Below are positions 1 through 7,694 of a stretch of DNA of 62,654 nucleotides, piece after piece. Position numbers and translations under genes: made by a program. This DNA is from Thalassolituus sp. (GTDB lineage: Bacteria; Pseudomonadota; Gammaproteobacteria; Pseudomonadales; Oceanobacteraceae): positions 1-62,654 of the forward strand of contig PDUK01000028.1 in the NCBI GenBank assembly GCA_006212115.1. The letters run 5' to 3'. The notes beneath the pieces were generated by a model. It was not told the DNA's origin and made no database searches. It was given only the letters and a program-made list of their open reading frames with translations. How positions within the stretch are numbered: the stretch's first letter is position 1; every line of letters begins with the position of its first letter.

Positions 1-323
1 TGATCTTCTTTATCGTGACCGCGTCGTTCGTTAAAGAATCAGGTATTGAAGTTAATCGTCCTGATGCGAGTACCGCGCAGGCGAAGCCACGCGCGAATAT
101 CCTGATCGCCATTAATGAGAATGACGAAATCTGGATCAATAAGCGTCGCGTTGACGAGAGTCAGGTGCGTGCAAATATCGAACGTCTGCACGCTGAAAAT
201 CCGCAGGGAACCGTTGTGATCCAGGCGGACGAAGAAGCGAAGACCCGTAAGCTGGTGGCAGTGATGGATGCTGCACGTCAGGCCGGAGTCTACGACGTCT
301 CCCTGGCTACAGAGGCGATGTAA
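1..323 (+). CDS. exbD: ExbD/TolR-family biopolymer transport protein, 5' truncated by window edge
   Basis: This is the C-terminal part of an inner-membrane proton-channel subunit that energises TonB together with ExbB. The reading frame is open from the first bases, so the start and most of the single N-terminal membrane helix lie outside the window; the end of the helix is visible as IFFIVTASF. It is followed by the ExbD-typical segment FVKESGIEVNRP and a periplasmic domain with the ILIAINENDEIWIN strand pattern. The stop at 321-323 is one base before the tonB start, so the two are co-translated. The visible length of about 106 residues fits an ExbD of about 135 residues missing its N-terminus. 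A GTG at 15 is internal to the helix and is not a real start. Confidence 0.9.
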   Translation, partial: IFFIVTASFVKESGIEVNRPDASTAQAKPRANILIAINENDEIWINKRRVDESQVRANIERLHAENPQGTVVIQADEEAKTRKLVAVMDAARQAGVYDVSLATEAM

Positions 324-324
324 G

Positions 325-945
325 ATGCCGGTTGTTGTTCGATTTGGCGGAGCACTGGTCGTTGCTTTTGTTGCCACTATGGCGGTGTTCTGGATGATGC
401 AGAGCCTGATCAGCAGCGGTGGCTCAGTCACCATGCCGACTGATTATGGCCGTATCCAGAGCTTTGTAATGAATGAGCCTGACGATGATGTTCAAACGAA
501 AGATCGTCAGCCAGAAAAGCCACCTGCGCCACCAAAAGAGCCGCCACAGCCAGACATGGTAAAGCCTGAGTTTAATTCTCAGAATGCGGCTGATTTAGCA
601 CTCGGTGCACTGGATATATCTGCTGATCTGGCGCTCGACGCTGGTCTGAGTGGTGCAGGCAGCGACGGTGAGTTTATGCCGATCGTTAAGGTTGCGCCCA
701 CTTATCCACGCCGCGCTGCTCAACGAGGAATCGAGGGCTATGTGGTTGTCGAGTTCACCGTGACCTCACTGGGTACGGTGAGCAACCCGGTCGTCCTGGA
801 AGCTGAGCCTCCCGGTGTATTCGATAAGGCTGCGTTGGATGCAGTTAAGAAATTTAAATATAAACCCCAGGTAGTTGAGGGAAGTGCAGTAGATGTACCC
901 GGGGTTCGGGTTCGTAACATTATCCGCTTTGAGTTGGATAAGTAA
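325..945 (+). CDS. tonB: TonB family energy transducer (TonB2-like, 206 aa)
   Basis: Transfers proton-motive force from ExbB/ExbD to TonB-dependent outer-membrane receptors for iron chelates and similar substrates. One N-terminal membrane helix (about residues 6-29) is followed by a short proline/lysine-rich stretch (about 63-82, with KPPAPPKEPP) and a C-terminal TonB domain (about 117-206, with YPRRAAQRGIEGYV and a final NIIRFEL strand). The start is taken as ATG 325, one base after the exbD stop; a start upstream at 268 would overlap exbD by 56 bases. Its short spacer and position after exbD and before a TPR gene match the TonB2-type systems of marine gammaproteobacteria (family knowledge). 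Which receptors it serves cannot be told from here. Confidence 0.92.
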   Translation: MPVVVRFGGALVVAFVATMAVFWMMQSLISSGGSVTMPTDYGRIQSFVMNEPDDDVQTKDRQPEKPPAPPKEPPQPDMVKPEFNSQNAADLALGALDISADLALDAGLSGAGSDGEFMPIVKVAPTYPRRAAQRGIEGYVVVEFTVTSLGTVSNPVVLEAEPPGVFDKAALDAVKKFKYKPQVVEGSAVDVPGVRVRNIIRFELDK

Positions 946-970
946 CGTATAAAACTGGAGTGAGTGTTTT

Positions 971-2275
971 ATGAAAAAGTTACCGTTAGCATTAATGATG
1001 AGCGCGTTATTGGGTAGTCTGCCTTTTGTGGCTGTGCAATCTGTACACGCTGCTGAAGAAAGTGCAGATAATTCGCAGGCGGAAGCTTCAGCGGGCCCTC
1101 GTGTGCGCAGAACTATGACGCTTCGTGAAATTGTCTTTGAGAAGCTGGAAGAAGCACAGCAAGCTGCGGATGCCGGTAACTTTGATGAGGCCTTACAGAC
1201 ACTTGAGCGATTAGAAAAGCGTAAGCGTAATTCTTACGAACGTGCCATGACGCACAATATGTACGCTTATGTTTATTCTACGCAGGAAAACTACGCGGCA
1301 GCTATTCCTGAGTACGCAAAGGTCATTGAAATCGATAACGCACCAGACAGCCTCAAGCAGACAACCCGTTATACGCTGGCAAAACTGTATATGCTGCAGG
1401 AGCGCTATGCAGAATCTCTGGCGACCATTGATGAGTGGATGTCACAGTCAGACAAAGTGAATGCAGACGCTTACATGTTCCGTGCTCAGGTTCAGTACCA
1501 GCAGGAAAAATATGAACTGGCCGGTGATGATATTGCGACTGCAATTTCAATGCGCGAAGAAGCAGGTTCTCGCGTAACCGAGAGTTGGTTGCTGTTGCAA
1601 CGAGCGGTGATGTTCCAGCTGAAAGACTACAAAGGTCTGGCAGTTACACTTGAGAAACTCGTTGCGACTTATTCGAAGTCTGAATACTGGATGCAACTGG
1701 CTGCGGTCTATAATGAGCTGGGTCGCGAAGACGAGGAACTGGCTACACTTGAAACCGCCTATGACCAGAAGCTTTTCAGTAAAGAGTCTGAGTACCTGAA
1801 TTTTGCTCAGGCGCTATTGAGCCGAGAAATTCCATATAAAGCTGCGCACGTTCTGGAAGCTGGCATGGAGGCTGATGTCGTCGAAAAAAGCGCGCGAAAC
1901 CTGTCGTTGTTGGGTGATGCGTGGATGCTGGCTAAAGAATACGACAATGCGATTGTCGTAATGACACAGGCAGCGGATGCGTCTGGCGAAGGGCGCGACT
2001 ATTTTAAACTCGCACAGATTTATACCGAGCGTCAGGAATGGAGTAAGTCGCTTGAGTTCAGCAATAAAGCGCTGAACGCGGGTGATTTGAAAGCGCCTTA
2101 TCAGGCACTGATTATTAAGGGCCTTGCTCAGTACAATCTTGATGAACTTGAGTCTGCTTCGATTACTTTCTTTAAAGCTGCGTCTTATCCCGCAGCAGAA
2201 AAAGTTGCGTATCAGTGGCAGGAGTATATCGAGAGTGAACAGCAGCGTCGGGAGTATATCGCTAACGCTGGCTGA
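971..2275 (+). CDS. periplasmic TPR protein of the TonB operon
   Basis: A 434-residue secreted tetratricopeptide-repeat protein. The signal peptide covers about residues 1-27 (MKKL start, hydrophobic core, VHA cleavage motif before AEES). The rest is almost entirely helical repeats with TPR spacing, for example AMTHNMYAYVYSTQENYAAA near residue 95 and SLLGDAWMLAKEYDNAIVV near 320. It lies 25 bp after tonB with a ctggag ribosome site, and the run ends at a strong terminator, so it is the last gene of the exbD-tonB operon. TPR proteins follow tonB2 in several marine genera and are thought to assist the TonB complex; that role is inferred from context. No enzymatic motif is seen. Confidence 0.85.
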   Translation: MKKLPLALMMSALLGSLPFVAVQSVHAAEESADNSQAEASAGPRVRRTMTLREIVFEKLEEAQQAADAGNFDEALQTLERLEKRKRNSYERAMTHNMYAYVYSTQENYAAAIPEYAKVIEIDNAPDSLKQTTRYTLAKLYMLQERYAESLATIDEWMSQSDKVNADAYMFRAQVQYQQEKYELAGDDIATAISMREEAGSRVTESWLLLQRAVMFQLKDYKGLAVTLEKLVATYSKSEYWMQLAAVYNELGREDEELATLETAYDQKLFSKESEYLNFAQALLSREIPYKAAHVLEAGMEADVVEKSARNLSLLGDAWMLAKEYDNAIVVMTQAADASGEGRDYFKLAQIYTERQEWSKSLEFSNKALNAGDLKAPYQALIIKGLAQYNLDELESASITFFKAASYPAAEKVAYQWQEYIESEQQRREYIANAG

Positions 2276-2340
2276 GCCCTGAACTTGAGAATCCGACTAG
2301 AAAAACAGAATCAGAAAAACCGGAACAGAAAGGCCGAAAC

Positions 2341-2370
2341 AAAAAGGGGAGCCACTTGGCTCCCCTTTTT
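2341..2370. terminator. bidirectional rho-independent terminator
   Basis: A perfect 13-bp inverted repeat (2341-2353 pairs with 2358-2370) with an ACTT loop. The GC core GGGGAGCC is flanked by AAAAA on one side and TTTTT on the other, so it can terminate transcription from both strands. It sits between the convergent TPR gene and the DUF4442 gene. Confidence 0.93.
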
Positions 2371-2385
2371 GATGCATAATCAACA

Positions 2386-2865
2386 TTAACGCTTAGGTGT
2401 CCACGCCCAGATCATCTCTGCTGTAACGCTTTCAGTACCCTCGCTGTCTTTAATGACAACCGGAACGCTGATGTCTCCTTTTTCCTCAGTTTTTAAACGT
2501 TCCAGATCTGCATCGCTCAGGGTTGCTGTCGCGGTCAGATCGCCTTTGGTTCGCTTCAGATAAGTAAGATTCATATTGCGAATGACCAGAACGCGACTGT
2601 CAGGGACGTTCATGGCGGTGACGAAACCGGTTGCCGACTCTGCAGCAAGCGCCATAGCTGCGGCGTGCAAGGTTCCGATATGGTTTCCAACCTTGCGACG
2701 CTTTTTAATTTTTACGACGCATTCATTGTTGGTCAGCGTTTCAACGCGACAGCCGGCCGTCCCGGCAAATGGGATAATTTTACCAATAATAAAAGAGCGT
2801 GCCCCAGCTCTCCATCCAGCAGGAAGTCGTTCCAGATTATTCATTACTCGGTTGAGGCGGTTCAT
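2386..2865 (-). CDS. DUF4442 hotdog-fold protein (thioesterase-like)
   Basis: A 159-residue protein of the DUF4442 family, which has the hotdog fold of acyl-CoA thioesterases. The segment NHIGTLHAAAMALAAESATG (about residues 61-80) is the central hotdog helix with the family pattern of N, H and A/E residues. It is followed by strands such as VLVIRNMNLTYLKRTKGDL. The start codon shares one base with the stop of the upstream GNAT gene (TAATG), so the two are translationally coupled. Substrate and true activity are unknown; an acyl thioester is only a guess from the fold. The gene ends against the bidirectional terminator. Confidence 0.85.
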   Translation of the reverse strand: MNRLNRVMNNLERLPAGWRAGARSFIIGKIIPFAGTAGCRVETLTNNECVVKIKKRRKVGNHIGTLHAAAMALAAESATGFVTAMNVPDSRVLVIRNMNLTYLKRTKGDLTATATLSDADLERLKTEEKGDISVPVVIKDSEGTESVTAEMIWAWTPKR

Positions 2866-3284
2866 TATGTGTCTCCTGTTGGTTCAGCCATCATCGCTTG
2901 TGACTGAGGGTATTTTTTCTTGGTGGCTAACCAGACTTTTTGCAGGGCTTCAGGAACCTGATTATCAGGCACTGCTCTGAAGCCTGCTTGCTCGTACAGG
3001 GCATGTAACCCCGGCAATGGGAATAGCCATACCGTTTTTTCTACATCGATCAGAATAGACCGGCACAGTGTCATCGCCAGCCCTTGCCGACGTTCAGATG
3101 GCAAGGTGCACAGGTGTCGCAGTAACCACTGACCGCTATATTCCTGCAGTCGCGTCACCGACACGCACTGATCGCCGCGATAAGCGCCATAGAGCAGGTC
3201 AGTGGGGGTTGCGCGACCACTGTAGCCTGCTTGTTTAAACAGAGAGTTGGCATCCGCTACAGTGGCCCGTTTGACGCTATTCAA
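2865..3284 (-). CDS. GNAT family N-acetyltransferase
   Basis: A small (139 aa) acetyl-CoA-dependent acetyltransferase. The acetyl-CoA pyrophosphate-binding motif A is seen as LCTLPSERRQGLAMTLCRSI (about residues 58-77), where the RRQGLA loop corresponds to Q/R-x-x-G-x-A. The C-terminal LYEQAGFRAV is the usual GNAT motif B with Tyr and the Gly-Phe turn. It is the first gene of a two-gene unit with the DUF4442 protein through a TAATG overlap, and it starts only 6 bp after the end of the lipoprotein hydrolase upstream. The acceptor substrate cannot be predicted. Confidence 0.87.
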   Translation of the reverse strand: MNSVKRATVADANSLFKQAGYSGRATPTDLLYGAYRGDQCVSVTRLQEYSGQWLLRHLCTLPSERRQGLAMTLCRSILIDVEKTVWLFPLPGLHALYEQAGFRAVPDNQVPEALQKVWLATKKKYPQSQAMMAEPTGDT

Positions 3285-3290
3285 AGGGCG

Positions 3291-4229
3291 TTAATCAATG
3301 TTGCTTACGAACTGGGTGATGGTTTCGGCACTGGCCGTTGGATCTTCGAGCATGGGGACGTGCCCCAGGTCAGAGTAGATTTTGACTTCAGCTTGAGGAA
3401 TTGCGTCTTTGAACGCTTTGACAGCAGAGACGTCGAGGACACGGTCTTTTTCTCCCCACATGATTAACGCAGGCATGGTGACGTTCTCGGAAATAAGACG
3501 GCTCATTTCTTCCTGGTTCATTTTTTCGCGCGTTGCCAGCATGTCGGCGAAGATCACTTTATTCAATTCTGCACGCTCGACAGTCTCGCGAATCAGTGCC
3601 GGACGGAGTGGCCATGGAAGCGGCGGCTGCTTTTCCAGGATCAGGTCCATACGATATTCAAAAGATGCTTCGTCCGTTGCGATGAGAGGGTTGTTTCCTT
3701 TCTCAAGTTCGGCAAAAAACTGGCTCTGATTCTCTCCGTCGAGGCCAGCAGAATCTATCAGGATCAGGCTTGCGATATCACTTGGGTAGCGTGCCGCATA
3801 GATAGCACTGATGGCACCACCCATTGAGTTGCCAACGATATGAAACGGGCCAATGCCCAGATGTTCAGCCAGTGCTTTCAGGCGCTCGGCCTGCTTTTCG
3901 AGGTCATAGCTGTCCGCTTCGCTTGATTTTCCGTGACCTGCGAGGTCAGGTGCGATCAGATAATAGTGATCCGGGAGTTTGTCAGCGAACTGCAGCCAGG
4001 TGCTGTTATTAGCCGAGAAGCCATGTACCAGCATCAGAATGGGGCCGTCGGCTTCACGAACAAGATAGTTCATGTCGATATCTGCAATCTGAGCCTGATG
4101 CTCAGTGAAGCCAGCCTTCCATTCACCCAAATCCAGGGCTTTCTGATAGAGAGTATCTTGTTGGTGAGCCGTACAGGCTGTAAGAAGCAGAGCGAGACAA
4201 ATGGCCGCGAGGCGGGTTAGATTGTGCAC
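3291..4229 (-). CDS. alpha/beta-hydrolase lipoprotein (lipase/esterase-like)
   Basis: A predicted lipoprotein esterase of about 312 residues. I start it at GTG 4229 because it is preceded at good distance by a GGAG motif and gives a clean lipoprotein signal: LTRLAAICLALLLTAC, with lipobox LTAC. A longer frame up to 4340 would overlap the next gene and bury the signal peptide. The hydrolase core shows the oxyanion loop LVHGFSANNSTW, nucleophile elbow GNSMGG (Ser), acid GEKDRVLD (Asp) and DLGHVPMLED (His), so the triad is complete. The order resembles monoacylglycerol-lipase or Moraxella Lip3-type enzymes; the substrate is unknown. It probably sits on the periplasmic face of a membrane. Confidence 0.88.
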   Translation of the reverse strand: MHNLTRLAAICLALLLTACTAHQQDTLYQKALDLGEWKAGFTEHQAQIADIDMNYLVREADGPILMLVHGFSANNSTWLQFADKLPDHYYLIAPDLAGHGKSSEADSYDLEKQAERLKALAEHLGIGPFHIVGNSMGGAISAIYAARYPSDIASLILIDSAGLDGENQSQFFAELEKGNNPLIATDEASFEYRMDLILEKQPPLPWPLRPALIRETVERAELNKVIFADMLATREKMNQEEMSRLISENVTMPALIMWGEKDRVLDVSAVKAFKDAIPQAEVKIYSDLGHVPMLEDPTASAETITQFVSNID

Positions 4230-4302
4230 GAGAGGGCTCCAGTATTTCGGGGTAACGTCCCAGACTACTGACCATGTTACGTTTCTGTTCAGTCGCAACA
4301 GG

Positions 4303-4947
4303 TCAGGATTGTCTGAGTTCCTGAGCCAGTGAACGTACATCCTCTTTTACGTTTTCCAGTTCATCGCCACTAATCTGGTAGCCTGGTTGGCAGACCAGAA
4401 GCATGCCACTCGCCCATTCAATGTGAAGGTGCGGATGGGCCAAAATCCAGTTTTGAACATTTTCGGCCAAAAGCGGACGCGCTTTGTGCAGAGGCTGAGC
4501 GTAGATGTGGGCTTGCTTGAGAGATTGGGGCAGGTCGTCTTCGTCCAGACGAATCAGAGGCCGTTGCTTATCGAAACAGTGGTGCGCGTCGCCATGCGCT
4601 GGACGTGGAGTGATCAGTAGGCGGAGGTCCGAATTCATTGGACACGGTGTGATGAAGACGGTCTGAACTTCGGGTTTCTTTCCACCGACACGAGTGAAGT
4701 CAAACAGCACATATTGCTCGTCTTCCAGATAATTTGGAACGTAGCGTGCGTCGCCAGCACTGAGAAGTTGAAAGCCTGCATGGCGAATATTGTCACTAAG
4801 AAGATGCCAGGGTTCGAAGGTCATGCGTGAACGGTCGGCAGCCGCGGCCAACTCTGCCCGCCGACCCGGCGTTGCAAGGCTGAATAACCAGATCAGAATG
4901 CCAGCAAAAGAGGCTAAGAGAACGATAGCAGCAAAGAAAGTCGTCAT
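4303..4947 (-). CDS. unrecognised membrane-anchored protein
   Basis: I do not recognise this 214-residue protein. It begins with one hydrophobic helix (about residues 4-24, FFAAIVLLASFAGILIWLF) that would anchor it in the inner membrane, followed by a soluble region with no Cys pair or catalytic pattern I can name. The soluble part contains an LFDFTRVGGKK strand, several His residues (PAHGDAHHCF) and an amphipathic C-terminus (GDELENVKEDVRSLAQELR). It lies between an HDOD gene and a lipoprotein hydrolase on the same strand, with gaps of 47 and 73 bp, so it may be co-transcribed with them. The coding signal is good: the frame is long, the composition matches its neighbours and a GAGGT precedes the ATG. 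Confidence 0.7.
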   Translation of the reverse strand: MTTFFAAIVLLASFAGILIWLFSLATPGRRAELAAAADRSRMTFEPWHLLSDNIRHAGFQLLSAGDARYVPNYLEDEQYVLFDFTRVGGKKPEVQTVFITPCPMNSDLRLLITPRPAHGDAHHCFDKQRPLIRLDEDDLPQSLKQAHIYAQPLHKARPLLAENVQNWILAHPHLHIEWASGMLLVCQPGYQISGDELENVKEDVRSLAQELRQS

Positions 4948-4994
4948 AACAGCGAGTGTACCTCAATGCTTTGGGGGCTCGCCACGGTAGTGAT

Positions 4995-5843
4995 TTACAT
5001 CGATGGAAGCAGTGCGGCCTGTGTTTCAGCCTGCTCCTCAGCGATCACTTCCAGCTCAAGTGTTTCTGTATCGGCTGCCAGCCCAAGTCGAACAAATGCT
5101 CCGACGTTGGCGGTGTCAATTTCTGCGAGAGGGTGGGAGGTACCCGCGTGGCTTTGCAGCGTAGCCACTTGAATCAGATCAGTCAGGTCGGCGACATCGG
5201 GAGCTCTATCAAAATTCAGGTAGTCTCGTGTCACGTTAATGATGTCGTCAGGGAAATCCCATGACGACAGGACTTTCTCGCCCAAGGGTTGATGCAGAGC
5301 ACGAATGGCGTGATCCAGCGTTTTGGCATCCTGAAGTAGCGAACCTGACTGTTCGGCGTAGGCGAGGATGGGAAGTGTGCCGATTTGATGGACTAATCCG
5401 GCGAGCAGAGCCTGATCCGGCGGTAAAGAAGTAAAGTGACGAGCCAGAACCTGAGCCGAGGCGGCGATTTCTGTGGCATGTGACCAGCAGGCTCGCATGC
5501 GCTTGTCGATGATTTCATTGGTTGCCTGGAACATCTGCTCCATGGCAATGCTGACGACCAGGTTCGTGGTGAAATCGATGCCCATCCGTGAAATAGCAGT
5601 ACTGATATCAGTAATTGGGACAGCTGAACGCACCATTGGACTGTTGACCACACGTAACAGGCGCGCGCTCATCGCCGGGTCTTTAATCAGTACTCTGGAC
5701 AGATCCTGAATACTGGCGTTTTCGTCTTCAGCAATGTCTCTTACTTTTAATGCGATCTCAGGCAGGGTGGGCAACACCAGCTCATCCCGTTCAATCAGTC
5801 CCTCGATCTCAAGCTGAGTGTTTTCTATTACATTGCCTGCCAT
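4995..5843 (-). CDS. HDOD domain signalling protein
   Basis: A 282-residue stand-alone HDOD protein, a family related to HD hydrolases but usually without the metal site and used in signalling. The motif LVLPTLPEIALKVRDIAEDE (about residues 22-41) followed by LSRVLIKDPAMSARLLRVVNSP is the characteristic HDOD start, and ALLAGLVHQIGTL (about 144-156) is the degenerate HD position with His-Gln in place of His-Asp. There is no attached receiver, GGDEF or kinase domain. A GAGG ribosome site lies 6 bases before the ATG. Proteins of this type are often tied to c-di-GMP or motility control; nothing nearby identifies a partner. Confidence 0.88.
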   Translation of the reverse strand: MAGNVIENTQLEIEGLIERDELVLPTLPEIALKVRDIAEDENASIQDLSRVLIKDPAMSARLLRVVNSPMVRSAVPITDISTAISRMGIDFTTNLVVSIAMEQMFQATNEIIDKRMRACWSHATEIAASAQVLARHFTSLPPDQALLAGLVHQIGTLPILAYAEQSGSLLQDAKTLDHAIRALHQPLGEKVLSSWDFPDDIINVTRDYLNFDRAPDVADLTDLIQVATLQSHAGTSHPLAEIDTANVGAFVRLGLAADTETLELEVIAEEQAETQAALLPSM

Positions 5844-5881
5844 GCGGTGCCTCTTTTCCCATTTTGCAGACTTCGTCTGCG

Positions 5882-6814
5882 TTACTCCTCAGTATAGAAG
5901 AGTCTGCGAAGAGTCACGGGGTGGCCGTCACATTCTCCCTGAATTTCTTGCGCGTCGGCGTTCATGACAGCAAGGCCTGAGTTCTGGAAGGAGCCCAGAC
6001 CGATACTGCCTATCTCGCCTTTGTCTCGTCCATTCAGAGCGATCGAAGTCATCACCGATGGCAGGGGGTGGTCGCTTTCAACACTGAATAAATGACGCTT
6101 ACTCTTGCTGCGATATTGCAGTCGCGCAATGATTTCCTGGCCCGTGTAGCAGCCTTTACTGAAGCTGATGCCTTCGTGCTGCTGCCAGTCGATGTACTGT
6201 GGGGCCCACTGATCCGCTGACTCGGGTAATAGCCACAACCAGCCCGACGTAATATCGGCGCCTGACCACTCGGCTTCACTTGTCAGCAATGAGTTTGTCA
6301 GAAGTTCGCGCGCTTGAGACTCATCGGCCCAGTACTCGGCTCGTCCATCTGGCCAGTTGATGGTTGGGGTGCTGACAGTCGGAGAAACAGTGTGAGTCGC
6401 TGGCGACTGGGAGTCAGACGTGCTAGTAGGTAGTTCACCAATAAGAAGCAAGTGCTCTGCGGTTTTCATCTCTGCTTTGAAGAAAACGGCGTACTTCTTC
6501 AGGTGATCCATCAAAGGTTGTACTTGTGCGGAGGGCAGGCGTAATAAGTAACCTGTTGCGGATTTCAGTACGATAAAGTTGGCTATCATCTGACCGCGGG
6601 CAGTGCAGCAGGCACCGGGGCGCCACTCAGTCAGAGTCACTTCACTCATGTCGCAGGTGAGCTGCCCTTGTAAAAAACGTTCGCTATCCGGACCATCAAC
6701 CGCCAGTAGCGCGAACTGGCTGAGTACGGTTCGCCCCTGTCCCTCAGTATCAGCCTGAGCAGGAACAAATCCTTGCTCTGAGATATTACCGAAATCACTT
6801 ATCAGGTCGTTCAT
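5882..6814 (-). CDS. ygfZ: YgfZ/GcvT-like tRNA-modifying Fe-S assembly factor
   Basis: A folate-binding GcvT-like protein that supports Fe-S cluster enzymes, including MiaB-type tRNA modification (family knowledge). The family signature KGCYTGQE is present near residue 240, followed by IIARLQYRSKSKRHL; the N-terminal part has FLQGQLTCDM. I choose ATG 6814, which has AGAGGA six bases upstream, over a TTG at 6868 without such a site. The product is then 310 residues, close to other YgfZ proteins. It is divergent from sdhE-ygfX, the same arrangement as in Escherichia coli, which supports the assignment of all three. Confidence 0.92.
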   Translation of the reverse strand: MNDLISDFGNISEQGFVPAQADTEGQGRTVLSQFALLAVDGPDSERFLQGQLTCDMSEVTLTEWRPGACCTARGQMIANFIVLKSATGYLLRLPSAQVQPLMDHLKKYAVFFKAEMKTAEHLLLIGELPTSTSDSQSPATHTVSPTVSTPTINWPDGRAEYWADESQARELLTNSLLTSEAEWSGADITSGWLWLLPESADQWAPQYIDWQQHEGISFSKGCYTGQEIIARLQYRSKSKRHLFSVESDHPLPSVMTSIALNGRDKGEIGSIGLGSFQNSGLAVMNADAQEIQGECDGHPVTLRRLFYTEE

Positions 6815-6930
6815 AGCTAGTCCTCTTACATCAGACAGCCAATATGGAGGTTTTGTCTCTGAATTCAAGTCGTTTCAGGTAGCGTTTATGCGTGTCTTAC
6901 TCTAAGTGCTGCAAATGTGGTCGCCACCCT

Positions 6931-6939
6931 TGGTATAAT
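6931..6939 (+). promoter_or_regulatory. extended -10 promoter for sdhE-ygfX
   Basis: TGGTATAAT is a perfect extended -10 element (TGn followed by TATAAT). No convincing -35 is seen at 17 bp, as is common for extended -10 promoters. Transcription would begin near 6946, about 27 bases before the GTG start of sdhE, giving a short leader with its ribosome site. This placement argues against starting the protein further upstream at 6892. Confidence 0.7.
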
Positions 6940-6972
6940 CATCATCCTGATATCTATCTTCCGGAGAAGTTC

Positions 6973-7275
6973 GTGAATACACCGCAGCAACACACCGCAG
7001 ATCAGAGCACATCGGCAGAAGACAAAAAGCTAGAGGAGCGACGAGTCATCTGGCATAGCCGCCGGGGTATGCTGGAGCTGGATGTTCTCCTTTTACCGTT
7101 TTCTCAGCAGCAATACGCCAAACTGGAAGAGGCGGACCAGCAGCGTTATCGCGCACTGCTTGATCGTGAAGACCCTGATCTGTTTACCTGGTTTATGGAG
7201 CACGTTGAGCCTGAAGATGCTGACATGAAACGCATTGTCGATGTGGTGCTGGAGTATGCCCGCACACCAAAGTGA
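6973..7275 (+). CDS. sdhE: SdhE/YgfY FAD assembly factor (succinate dehydrogenase flavinylation)
   Basis: Helps covalent attachment of FAD to the succinate dehydrogenase flavoprotein. The family core is clear: RRVIWHSRRGMLELDVLLLPF contains the essential RGxxE-type motif (RRGMLE), followed by DQQRYRALLDREDPDLFTWFM. I start at GTG 6973, preceded by CCGGAGAAG at ideal distance and lying downstream of an extended -10 promoter. This gives about 100 residues, slightly longer than the usual 80-90. A start at 6892 would add a Cys/His-rich segment, but it lies upstream of the likely transcription start. The next gene, ygfX, overlaps its 3' end, as in other gammaproteobacteria. Confidence 0.92.
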   Translation: MNTPQQHTADQSTSAEDKKLEERRVIWHSRRGMLELDVLLLPFSQQQYAKLEEADQQRYRALLDREDPDLFTWFMEHVEPEDADMKRIVDVVLEYARTPK

Positions 7276-7648
7276 GTGGCTGATTCGCCCATCTCGTTTG
7301 CAGCAGCGGATTGATGCAGCCGGTTGGCTTCTTGGCAGTATTCTGTTGCTCACCGCTATGGAAGGCGGTTGGAAAATTTTGTTCCTGATTCCGTTAGTCG
7401 GAAGCCTTGTGGCGTTGTGGATTCCACGGTCTCCTGTACTGATTGGTAAGAACTGTGATGGTTGGTGGTTGTTCCGGGGCGGTGAAAAATACGCTGTGAC
7501 CTTCAAAAGCGGCAGCGTCCGCCGCCGTCAATACGTGAGGTTGGTGTGGGGATTCTGGCCGTGGCAGGTGCTGGTAATCAGGCCAGACAGTTTTCAAAAC
7601 GCTGAGCCATATCGACACCTCAAGTATGAGCTCTACGGTGCTGTATGA
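7256..7648 (+). CDS. ygfX: YgfX/CptA-like inner-membrane protein
   Basis: A small membrane protein that pairs with SdhE in an operon (called the toxin partner CptA in some reports; that role is debated). A hydrophobic region at about residues 24-55 (GWLLGSILLLTAME then ILFLIPLVGSLVALWI) would form two membrane helices, and a strand-rich C-terminal half follows (GWWLFRGGEKYAVTFKSGSVRRR, then FWPWQVLVIRPDSF). The start is uncertain: ATG 7256 overlaps sdhE by 20 bases, and ATGs at 7235 and 7241 are also in frame. Identification rests on its place after sdhE and on the layout of two helices plus a DWxx-like beta region, not on a strong sequence motif. Confidence 0.75.
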   Translation: MPAHQSEWLIRPSRLQQRIDAAGWLLGSILLLTAMEGGWKILFLIPLVGSLVALWIPRSPVLIGKNCDGWWLFRGGEKYAVTFKSGSVRRRQYVRLVWGFWPWQVLVIRPDSFQNAEPYRHLKYELYGAV

Positions 7649-7694
7649 AGCCCCATTCGAGTCCTACCCAAGTCAAACCTAAGCCAGGCCCTGG

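Noticed and set aside
3291..4340. A longer start for the lipoprotein hydrolase at 4340
   Set aside because: It would overlap the upstream gene and bury the lipoprotein signal peptide; GTG 4229 has a ribosome site and gives a clean lipobox.
6892..6972. Cys/His-rich N-terminal extension of SdhE (a CCKCG segment near a HPWYNHH segment)
   Set aside because: It lies upstream of a good extended -10 promoter, and GTG 6973 has an ideal ribosome site. The apparent metal motif is probably chance translation of the promoter region.
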